In this document: one piece after another, positions 56,121 to 64,000 of the stretch | Layout of the letters: each line of letters opens with the position of its first letter | Numbering within the stretch: position 1 is the stretch's first letter | Assembly: GCA_023935145.1 (NCBI GenBank) | Contig: CM043701.1 | Span: 71,486,817-71,550,816 of the forward strand | DNA: 64,000 nt | Direction: 5' to 3' | Source of the DNA: Bretschneidera sinensis | Taxonomy: Eukaryota; Streptophyta; Magnoliopsida; Brassicales; Akaniaceae | The notes under the pieces: model-generated | Seen by the model: the letters and a program-made list of their open reading frames with translations, nothing else | Told to the model about the DNA's origin: nothing | Databases searched by the model: none | Translations under genes and position numbers: made by a program

Positions 56121-58799
56121 CTAGCTTACCACTAGCTGAGAGTCGCTGAACACCTCTAGTGCTTCTACTGCTAGTGCCTTGGCTAACCTCAGTCCAGCTA
56201 GAAGGGCTTCATATTCTGCTTCGTTATTGGAGGCCTTGAATCCGAACCTCAATGCATATTCAATGGCGAAACCCTCCGGGCTGCAGAGGATGAGTCCTGC
56301 CCCGCTCCCTTGTGAATTCGAGGATCCATCCACATGGAGACTCCATCCCAGAGGAGGACTGTCGTTTAGATGTGCTTCTGGTTCATCCGAAATTATGGGC
56401 AAAGTTGTCTCCACGATAAAGTCGGCCAAGGCTTGGGCCTTGATAGATTGCCTGGGATGATAGCGGATATCAAACTCCCCTAGCTCGACTGCCCATTTTA
56501 CCATTCTTCCTGAAGCACTCGGATTATGGAAGACTTGCCTCAAGGGTTGGTCCGTCAAAAGGACGATAGTGTGCTCTTGAAAATAAGGTCGGAGTTTTCG
56601 GGCGGCTATTACTAGAGCGTAAGCCATTTTTTCAATAGGATGGTACCTCGTCTCGGCCTCATGGAGATTCCGGCTGACGTAGTAGATGGGCTTTTGGATA
56701 CCTTCTTCTTCTCGTACCAGGACAGTGGCCACAGTGCTTGGTCCGGCGGATAGGTAAAGGAAGAGCTCTTCGTTCAGGAGTGGTTTGGTCAGAAGGGGTG
56801 GCGAACTCAGGTACTTTTTTAAGTCTTCAAACGCCTCTTGGCAGCTCTCGGACCAGGTGAAGTTTTTTGCCTTTTTGATAGCCTGAAAGAAAGGGAGGCA
56901 TCTTTTCGCCAATTTAGACATGAAATGGCTCAGGGCTGCAACTCGTCTAGTGAGTCGCTGAACTTCTTTCACTGACTTGGGAGGGGTCATGTTGAGGATA
57001 GCTTCTATCTTCTCTGTGTTGACCTCTATCCCTCTCTGAGTGACCATGAATCCTAGGAACTTGCCTCCGGTTACCCCAAAGGTACACTTGGACGGATTCA
57101 ACCTCATATTATGCTTATGCTGGACTCCGAAGGCCTCCTCCAGATCAGAATGGTGGTTTCGTGCCTCAGGGCTTTTAACCAGCATGTCGTCCACATAGAC
57201 TTCCATATTCCTCCCAATCTGTCTTTGGAATATTCTGTTCACCAACCTCTGGTAGGTTGCCCCAGCATTCTTCAGCTTAAAAGGCATTACCTTGTAGCAG
57301 TATAACCCTCGCTCGGTGACAAATGCGGTTTTTTCTTGATCGGACTTATGCATGAAGATCTGATTGTAACCAGAATAGGCGTCCATGAAAGAGAGGAGTT
57401 CATGCCCTGAGGTGGCATCCACCATTTGATCGATCCGGGGAAGAAGGAAGCTGTCCTTGGGGTAAGCTTTGTTTAAGTTGGTTAAATCAATGCAGATGCG
57501 CCACTTTCCACTGACTTTCTTGACCATAACCACATTAGATACCCACTCGGGATACCTTGCTTCTTTAATGAAACCGTCTTCCAGCAGCTTGTCAACCTCG
57601 GCGTTGATGGCCACCTGACGCTCTGGGGCAAATGACATCTTCTTCTGAATGACTGGTTTGTATTCAGGGTCTACGTTTAGGTGGTGCTCAATGGTTTTAG
57701 GATTGACCCCTGACATGTCTGATGCTGACCAGGCGAACAGATCTTGGTTCCTCCGAAGGAGGCGGAGGAGCTCTTCTCTAGCCTCCTTTGAGAGGTTTCC
57801 TTCTACTTGTATGGTCTTGGTGGGGTCTTCTCCTAGGAGTACCGCGGTCAGTTCCTCGGTGGGTCGGCCTCTGGGTGCCTTCATTTCGTCCCGCAGATCC
57901 TCAACTTCAAGTGGTAGGGCCTCGGTCTTTTTCCCTTCTCTGATGGCGCTTAAGTAGCAGGACCGGGAGGCTCTCTGATCCCCTTTTATCACCCCTACAC
58001 CTTTGCTAGTGGGGAACTTAACCTTCAGGTGATAGGTCGAGACGATGGCCTTTAGCTTGTTGAGGGTGGGACGCCCAATTATCATGTTATAGGAGGAGGG
58101 TTGTTTTACCACAAGGAACGTAGTCCGTACAGTGGATGTTCTTGGTACTATCCCGGCTGTTACCGGGAGGACTATGCTTCCTTCTGGGAAGACTGAGGAT
58201 CCTCCGAAGCTGTAGAGGGGGGCAGGGGCAGGCTCTAGACGTCCCTCCTTCAGTTCCATGCGCTGATAGGTATAGCTGAGTTCTTTGAAATTACTAATGG
58301 TTCCTGGCTTTAAGTGCGAGTACCAAGTGCCTGCCGCCTTTTCAAGAGTCAAGGGAAATGTGCGGCACATGATCTGATCTGAGTGCCGATGCAGCACCAT
58401 CGTCGTTTTATAGTGTTGGAGGTGGTCCATTGGATCCGTAGTCCCGTCATACATTCTGACCTGGGGCATCCTGAAGTTTGGCGGGAGAGGGGTTTCTAGG
58501 ACGCCTTCTGTGAAAGCGGGGTCTTGGACGCAGAGTTCGTCCACAATACTGAGATTCTTGTATCTCACAGCTGAGTCTATTCTTTCCTGCATTTCCTCGA
58601 ATCGTCTGTCGAGGCTGGGGTTGCTCTTTGAGGTGGAACTTTTTTTGGGCCTGCTATGGCGCGGTGAGGGCTCAGCGCGGGGCTGGTCATGTGTTGGGTC
58701 ATTCCTACCTGACGACTCGGCCTCTCCCTGAGCTTGGTGAGGAGGATATAAAGGGTGTCGGCCACCTTCCTGGACTTGAGCTGCCAGATTGGTTATCAT
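56121..58799 (-). pseudogene. Tat gag-protease-RT-RNase H polyprotein, internally deleted
   Basis: 892 codons open. Gag part (about 60-190): PPNFRMPQVRMYDGTTDPMDHL, FPLTLEKAAGTWYSHLKPGTI, then an abrupt in-frame join to the end of the protease region (FLVVKQPSSYNMIIGRPTLN). The rest of Gag, including any knuckle, and the D-S/T-G site are gone. RT: KWRICIDLTNLNKAYPKD, FMDAYSGYNQIFMH, MEVYVDDMLVKS (catalytic YVDD). First RNase H: IYYVSRNLHEAETRYHPIEK...LLTDQPLRQVF. Second RNase H: WSLHVDGSSNSQGSGAG, SNNEAEYEALL, FSDSQLVV, ending at a TAG. The double RNase H marks the Tat lineage. Confidence 0.92.
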
Positions 58800-59095
58800 T
58801 CTGGACAGTTCTAGGAACTGAGCTTGGGTCGCCGGAGCTCGGAGGTAGGCAGGGGCTCCCTCGCCATCCGGGGAGTCGGTTTCAGAAAGGTGGGGATGCT
58901 GTTCCCTGGTGGGGGTGGCGTGCTTTGGGATTGCCGAAAATCCATATATGGATCGGTTACCGTGAACTTCACCTTGGATGGGAGCCGAGCACTCAACCGG
59001 GGCTTCTTTGTTGGCTCTCCTAGCACCGTTCCTTGGCGGTATCGTGACAGATGAGTTCTTTCATTTCTTCGCTTCTATTGTAGCGAGAGATTGTT
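58800..59095 (-). pseudogene. Tat gag N-terminus, frameshifted
   Basis: An ATG at 59026 opens a frame (KVKFTVTDPYMDFRQSQSTP) that is not the frame of the main ORF. The shift lies between about 58811 and 58850, where the main frame reads ATQAQFLELSRM just before 58799. Pro-rich, poorly conserved. Confidence 0.6.
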
Positions 59096-59115
59096 GGTTC
59101 CCACGGACGGCGCCA
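59096..59115 (-). promoter_or_regulatory. Tat primer-binding site
   Basis: Minus strand TGGCGCCGTCCGTGGGAACC, three bases from the LTR. The TGGCGCCGT part fits tRNA-Asp; the exact tRNA is uncertain. Confidence 0.8.
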
Positions 59116-59118
59116 ATC

Positions 59119-59832
59119 TGTTGATGCTGTATATTGTTTGGTGCTGACGTGGCTGGTGAGCTGGTGTGGGCTGGGATCCGCGTGTCTTGCGAGCTGGGCT
59201 CGGCCCGGAAGGTGATTCAGCCTGGGTCCTGCACAACTGACAAGTACAAATTGAAGGCCCTCGGAAGGAGGGGAGGGGGAGACCTCTGAAGGTGCTCCGA
59301 TGCTTAAGTTAGCATGAATTCAAGGGAGGAGTCACGGGTTCAAGAGAGGAACCGAGGACTCTTTAGAAAATTAAGTGGGGTGTGTGCGTGCGTCCACCTT
59401 AATCTTTCCTTTTATTATGTCCATACCTTGGCCTATTTATAGTCGTCTGCTGGTAAAGAGGATATGATTGCGAGCCTAGGAGAGGGGACGCCGTAGGGAG
59501 GCCGTAGGGTGGCGGGTGGCCATAGGGTTGTGGAGTGGCTAGTCCCTGTAGGGTGGCTAGTGTTGATAGGGGAGATCTTGGTGTGGATCGGCTGGGTCAT
59601 TCTTCACGGGTTTGGGGATTCTTGATGGGCTGTGGAGCATACTTGATTGTTTGTCCGGGCCGGAGTGTTCTTTGAGTCAGCTGGGCTGGGTCACCTTCCG
59701 GAGGTCCGAACTTATCTGGGCCGCAGGTTTGAGACGGGTCTGGCGTTTGCTTGGGCCAAAACAAGCCTACCAGGCCTGGTGTTCGTTTGGGCCTTGGTAT
59801 CTGTTTGGGCCAGTGTTTTTTAGGCCCTATCA
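59119..59832 (-). repeat. Tat 5' LTR (714 bp)
   Basis: TGTTGATGCTGTATATTG to GGCCCTATCA. TATA word CTATAAATAG on the minus strand at 59433-59442. Target duplication GTATA at 59833-59837. Confidence 0.95.
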
Positions 59833-59837
59833 GTATA

Positions 59838-60520
59838 CATGATGTATTATTTGGGAAGGATGTTCAACACTAGAAAAAGGTATTCGATGGAGGATTGGGA
59901 ACAGGGAAAATGTGCAAATTTGGAAAAATCATTGGGTTCTGATACCTTGGTCTTTCAAGCTAGTGTCGCCCATGATTGATGTGGTAGCTAATGTGAATGT
60001 ATCTATTTTGATAGATCTCGAAGCTATGACATGGAGAAAGGATAAACTGCAGATTTTATTCTTGCCACATGAGGTGGATTTGCTTGCCCAAATTCCGTTG
60101 AGTCTAAAAACGAGAGATGATAAAATTATTTGGCATTTTACTCCCAAAGGAGTGTTCTCAGTAAAAAGTGCTTACCAAGTTGAATATCCTGCCAGGGCTC
60201 GTCAGTTACCTTCTACAGCGGCTTCGTCCTCGAATGCTGGTGGTCCTACCAGTGCTACAGATACAATCTGGAAATTTATCTGGTCCTTACAGCTACCAAG
60301 TAAGGACAAATTGTTTCTTTGGCAGCTTTGTAATGAATGTCTCCCAAGTCTCAGCAACTTGAAAAGGCGTGGGGTTGTTGAGGACGGCCGGTTCAAGCTT
60401 TGTAATCAGGAGGAGGAGACTGAGTTCCACGCGGTGGTAGGCTGTCCGCATTTGGGAGAGTTCACTGATACAATTTTATACGTTGTAGTGTGCTGGTATG
60501 GGTTTTAAAGATTGGTTGGC
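59838..60520 (+). pseudogene. LINE 2 zinc-binding RT tail
   Basis: Continuation of 48831-49412. KGIRWRIGN and ENVQIWKNHWV, then FSVKSAYQ, IWKFIWSLQLPSKDKLFLWQLCNECLP, the zf-RVT block (W-x-L-x-x-P-x-K-x-x-x-F-x-W, then C). The open part 59912-60508 spans 198 codons, the longest intact piece of this LINE. Ends HAVVGCPHLGEF, where the family has H-x-x-x-x-C-P. Confidence 0.9.
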
Positions 60521-61130
60521 ATGGTGCAAACAGAAATGGGAGCTAGACAAGATGGTGAGATGGGTGATCATGGTGTGGTCTATTTTGGGGAATATGAATC
60601 AACTGGTACTTGGGAATGCTGGTAAGAGTGTGGTTGACATTATAAGAAGCGGGGATAGTTACTATGATGAGGTTAAGCTGGGTTGTGATATCAATGGTGG
60701 ATCGAAAGCTTCAAAGAGTGTTGTGGTGGTGCCATATGGTCTGCTCCTACCTCACCGTTCGTCAAGATTAATGTGGCCGGTGCTATTTTTACTAAGAGTC
60801 GGGCTGGAGGGGTGAGGATTGTGATTAGAGATGGTAGGGGACAGTTCTTGGCTGGTCTATCGAGGAATATTACAGATGTTCAGGACCCTTTTGTTCTTGA
60901 AGTAGTGGCTGCCAGATCAGCTTTGGCCTTTGCACTCAGGGAAGGGTTCCTGCATGTTCAATTCCCTTCGATTGATTCAGATGGAACATTCTAAGAGCGG
61001 AGATTTTTCAATGGCTGGCCATGTTATTGAAGATATTAATTTCTTCAAAACAAGGTTTCGGGCGTTCAAATTTTCTTTTGTTCCTCGTGTAGCAGATAGA
61101 GCTGCTCATATTTAGCTTGAGAGGATCAGC
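60521..61130 (+). pseudogene. LINE 2 RNase H domain
   Basis: Open 60773-60994 and neighbours: an FVKINVAGAIF-like start (the family Asp of N-x-D-G is N-V-A-G here), GGVRIVIRDGRGQFLAG, LEVVAARSALAFAL (catalytic Glu), then SIDSDG (Asp). The C-terminal part 60930-61115 reads VPRVADRAAHI, normally R-x-x-N-x-A-A-H-x-L. Two frameshifts. The 3' end is followed by AT-rich sequence with no clear poly(A). Confidence 0.82.
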
Positions 61131-63189
61131 GTTTTAACGATTCATGTATTTGGCGGGATGTTGCGCCAACTGTGTTATTTTTTTACCTTTTTAATTGATA
61201 CTTTGCATTGTGATTTGAGTTGTTATATTATAATTTTCTTTTAAAAAAATTGTGATTAAAAATAATAAATAGTAATTAAAAACTTTGTTTAAATTAAGAC
61301 CTCAAATAATTTATTAAAGACTTTGGTGTATAAAATTGAAGCTTGTTAAGGTTATTTTATAAATAAAATAATCTATTTTGAGTCAGTTTTTTAATTTTCA
61401 TAAGCTAAAGATCTGTTTAAAATATCAAAATATATCATTAGAGGTATTATTGTAAAAACCAAAAATATAAATAAAAACATTTCAAAGATTGGAATTAAAT
61501 TGCAAACAACAGCCAAATTATATGGCCAAAGGCAAAATTTTGCAATGGCCATAGGGTTATTTTGGATGAGTCACCTTCAGAGCTATCTCAAATTTTACTT
61601 TGGTATGTTTTAGCAACTGTTCATGTTTGAGTTTCTATAAATGAGAAGTTCTTTTTAAAAAAAAATTACCTTAGGTTGCCATGTGTCTTTTCCACAATCG
61701 AAAGCACCAAATGGATTCAAAACTAAATAGAGAGTATAGATTTCTAGATGTTCAATTTGTTTTGTCCTGATTAAAATTATTTAAACTCTTAGAAGGAACA
61801 TAAGGGATAAGAAGACAAAGATTTAACATGCATAATCCATAAAAATAAATTAATAGTAAAATTACAAATTAATTTTATACAATTAATTAATTTTATTTTA
61901 ATATTCCATACGGATTATTGTCTTTAAAAATTAAATTCGAATCCTAATTGAATGATGGGGTTGAACAACATGCATGAACATGAAAAATAAAAGGCCACAT
62001 TATTACCACAGCCAATTTGGCTAAGCGCACAACCTAATAAATGAAGTTTTCTAAACTGCCTCTCATTTATTGTCTTTATAATTTATTTGTGATACTATGT
62101 TGTTTTATTTTTCATCTTCTCTTTCACCTTTCTCTTTCCTCTCTTTCTTTGTATGGCCAACCTCTCCCGTCTCAATAAACAACCAATTTTCTCTCTTCTT
62201 GTTCTTTCTCAGTCTCTATTATCCTCTCTTCTCTCGCTCCACTAATTCACATATTTGGAAAAGTAAAAAATCGCAGCCATTACTCACAAATCATAACTGT
62301 CATTATTCTCTTTTCTCATCAAATATTCAACTACACAAACTTATAAATCATTGATTCAATCCCACATCCATATGTAAAACTATTCTTCAATCAATCCTTA
62401 CGACCCAAATTAATCTCAATCCCTAGAATAATGCCCAAAAAACTTCAATAAATAAATTTAAGGAATCAATCCAACACATACACCCATCAATTAATGGTTG
62501 ATTTGAAAATATTTTTTTTTTATTTGAAACTTTGATTTAAAAGTATTCAAAATAATAAGTTCTTGCTCCTTTTATGGATTCAATTTGATAAAAAATTTGA
62601 CCTTGACTTGACCTAGTTTTTTGCATGAAATGAGGAAAAAGTGAAATGGAGAGCGCGTGGTGATCAGAAAGAGTAGAGGGCTAGGAATGAGCGACAAAGG
62701 GAGGCTAAGGAGAGAGAGCATGCTCTCGCTTGGTGGTATTCTAATGGTGCGTCCATCTCAAAGAAAAAAGAGTTAAGATAGAGAAAGAAAGACGTCCACT
62801 TTTCTTCTTCTTTCTAGTTTGGGCTTTTATATAAAAAAATCTATGACTTTTGGGTCAAGTCTACAATAGATTCTACAACTTTGAATTTCACAAAATAGCT
62901 CCACATGTAATACCCAATTCCAAAATAAATCCTTCAAATCCCTAATACTCGTGGATTTCAAATTATTGCACACGTGTAGCATGTGTAAACGGGTCATGTG
63001 ACCTCACGTGATGAGTCAGTAAAGGCAAAATGGTCCTTCAATTTTGAACGAGTGTATTTAGGGTAAATTGATAAATTTCTTTCTCATCTTCTTATGATCT
63101 CTCTTCTTCCTCGAGCCTTAAGCTGCTCCACCTGCTTCATCGTTGTTGTGCTTCTCCATTTTCTTCGAGTTTTTTTGCACGATTTCACT
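61131..63189. other. AT-rich sequence without recognised gene
   Basis: About 2 kb. The plus ORF at 62097-62354 is a CT-rich low-complexity stretch (Ser/Phe/Leu-rich) with no domain. ACACGTGTAG (near 62970) and CACGTG-type words (about 63005-63020) could be promoter elements for the pseudogene at 63190. Confidence 0.45.
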
Positions 63190-63618
63190 ATGTCGAATAT
63201 GTCATCGTCTTCCATGATCTCAAACCAACGTCCCCCATGAGTAAAATGTGGTTGTGGTGTTCTCGTGTCTTTCTTAACAGCATGGACTTTTTAAAAATTT
63301 GGAAGAACAATTTTCAATTTCCCTAGGTATAAAGTAAGTAGTATGTTTCTGTGTTGCATGACATGAGTATCATTCATCTATCTCTCTCACTTTCTATGTT
63401 GATTTAGCAGTACAATGGGTATAATTTCTTCTGTTGGTATGACTCGATCCTATTTGAAAAGGGTGGCTCTAGAAGTGATGCAGAAAATTGAAAAGCTTGT
63501 GAGGGAGAAGAAGATATATAAATACATTAAAATATGCTCGTGGGTGTTTTTTGGGATAATTTTGTCTATGATGTTTTATGTGTTATGCGAATGTAATCGA
63601 TACTCTATGAATGTATGA
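63190..63618 (+). pseudogene. Small GRF-type zinc-finger protein, broken
   Basis: Starts ATG at 63190 (MSNMSSSSMISNQRPP), then a TGA, then KCGCG...TAWT, a TAA, and GRTIFNFPRYK. This is the C-x-C-G...W-T-x-x-N-x-G-R-x-F-x-x-C-P layout of plant GRF zinc fingers, with the third Cys replaced by Phe. An intron (63334-63410, GTAAGT...TTTAGCAG) follows, then YNGYNFFCWYD. After a one-base frameshift comes RVALEVMQKIEKLVREKK and a hydrophobic segment ICSWVFFGIILSMMFYVL, the usual coiled coil and tail anchor. The role in intact relatives is poorly known. Stop at 63616-63618. Confidence 0.75.
63334..63410 (+). other. Intron of the GRF pseudogene (77 bp)
   Basis: GTAAGTAG donor and GATTTAGCAG acceptor. 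Reading passes from TATAAA to TACAATGGG without a phase change. Confidence 0.7.
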
Positions 63619-64000
63619 ATTTAGTTGGATGTTGGTTTTTAATATGGGATGAGATTTTAACAAACAAATGTAATGCCCCTCTTGATAGTCTATGACTTTT
63701 GCTAGAATCAATCTACTGTTTCTCCTATTAACATTCTCTTGATAAGCTTGTGTCATGTTAAGAATTTGTAATTGATACACTTTTTCCCCTCACACACTGG
63801 TAGAAGACTCTCAAACCATACAAGCATACCCTTGTCCCTGTTACAAGCAGGTTTCATAGATAACAAATTCACAATGTTACAAGCATGTCTCAAACAATAC
63901 AATCATACCTTGTTACAACTATACTCATTGATCATATACTTACACCGTTAAAAGATCATACTAGTAGAAGACAAACTAATACTCATAATAAAAATGAAAT
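63619..64000. other. Sequence after the GRF pseudogene
   Basis: No gene. Repeated word (T)GTTACAAGCA(T/G)G(T/A) at about 63839, 63876 and nearby. Confidence 0.4.

Larger units (their letters stand above)
49413..59832 (-). mobile_element. Tat-lineage Ty3/gypsy element (10,420 bp)
   Basis: LTRs of 715 and 714 bases (TGTTGATGC...GGCCCTATCA), GTATA duplications, polypurine tract at the left, primer site at the right. The minus strand carries gag-pol with two RNase H-like domains in a row, a Tat hallmark. An antisense ORF and an 89-base tandem repeat lie between pol and the 3' LTR. The LTRs differ at roughly 20-25 sites by eye (about 3%). Inactive: gag/protease deletion, a gag frameshift and five in-frame stops. 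Confidence 0.93.

Noticed and set aside
56179..58731. Several plus-strand ORFs of 62-131 aa within gag-pol
   Set aside because: Shadows of the 892-codon minus-strand frame.
62097..62354. Plus-strand ORF of 85 aa rich in Ser, Phe and Leu
   Set aside because: Translation of a CT-rich low-complexity tract; no domain or convincing start context.

Overview
This looks like nuclear DNA of a flowering plant, probably a eudicot. It is AT-rich, has no bacterial-style gene packing, and is almost wholly built of plant retrotransposons: Ty1/copia with the initiator-Met-tRNA primer site, Ty3/gypsy of the Athila, Tat and probable Tekay/Del types, and L1-type LINEs. The two non-transposon remnants (a prolamin-like egg-cell-secreted protein and a small GRF zinc-finger protein) are also plant families. 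The species cannot be named from the sequence, and I find no intact host gene.

Layout. 1-1557 is the 5' end of an Athila-type element on the minus strand (rearranged gag start, tRNA-Asp-type primer site, 5' LTR). It has jumped into the reverse-transcriptase region of a copia element (A) whose remains, primer site and 5' LTR occupy 1558-5462, also on the minus strand. From 5608 to 24770 lies a head-to-tail duplication with a period of 6,995 bases. Each unit carries a copia-related solo LTR, gene-free sequence, a short-repeat array and a gypsy-type LTR with primer site. A second copia (B, 16026-21246, 5-base target duplication) sits in unit 2 only. A third gypsy-type LTR follows at about 25968-27274.

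An L1-type LINE fills 28219-38653 on the minus strand between 16-base target duplications. It is itself split by a young Athila-type element (32593-37664, 5-base duplication) whose end repeats look identical. From 38670 to 48560 are copia, Athila and CACTA remnants, diverged tandem repeats and the prolamin-like pseudogene (46408-46640). A second LINE on the plus strand (48831-49412 plus 59838-about 61130), fused to a copia gag fragment, is split by a 10.4-kb Tat-lineage element (49413-59832). The last 2.8 kb is AT-rich and holds a GRF zinc-finger pseudogene.

How the parts relate. Nothing here encodes a complete pathway; the window is a record of nested insertions. Order can be read from it: the solo LTR preceded the 7-kb duplication; copia B came after it or was lost from unit 1; the LINEs preceded the gypsy elements inside them. 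The most interesting items are (1) the Athila element whose 3' repeat is 572 bases shorter than its 5' LTR although its target duplication is perfect; (2) an antisense, apparently intron-containing ORF with its own TATA box in the Tat element; (3) an array of 89-base repeats beside it; and (4) a cluster of GCGATCGATCGC-type palindromes in the Athila U3. Counts and identities were made by eye.
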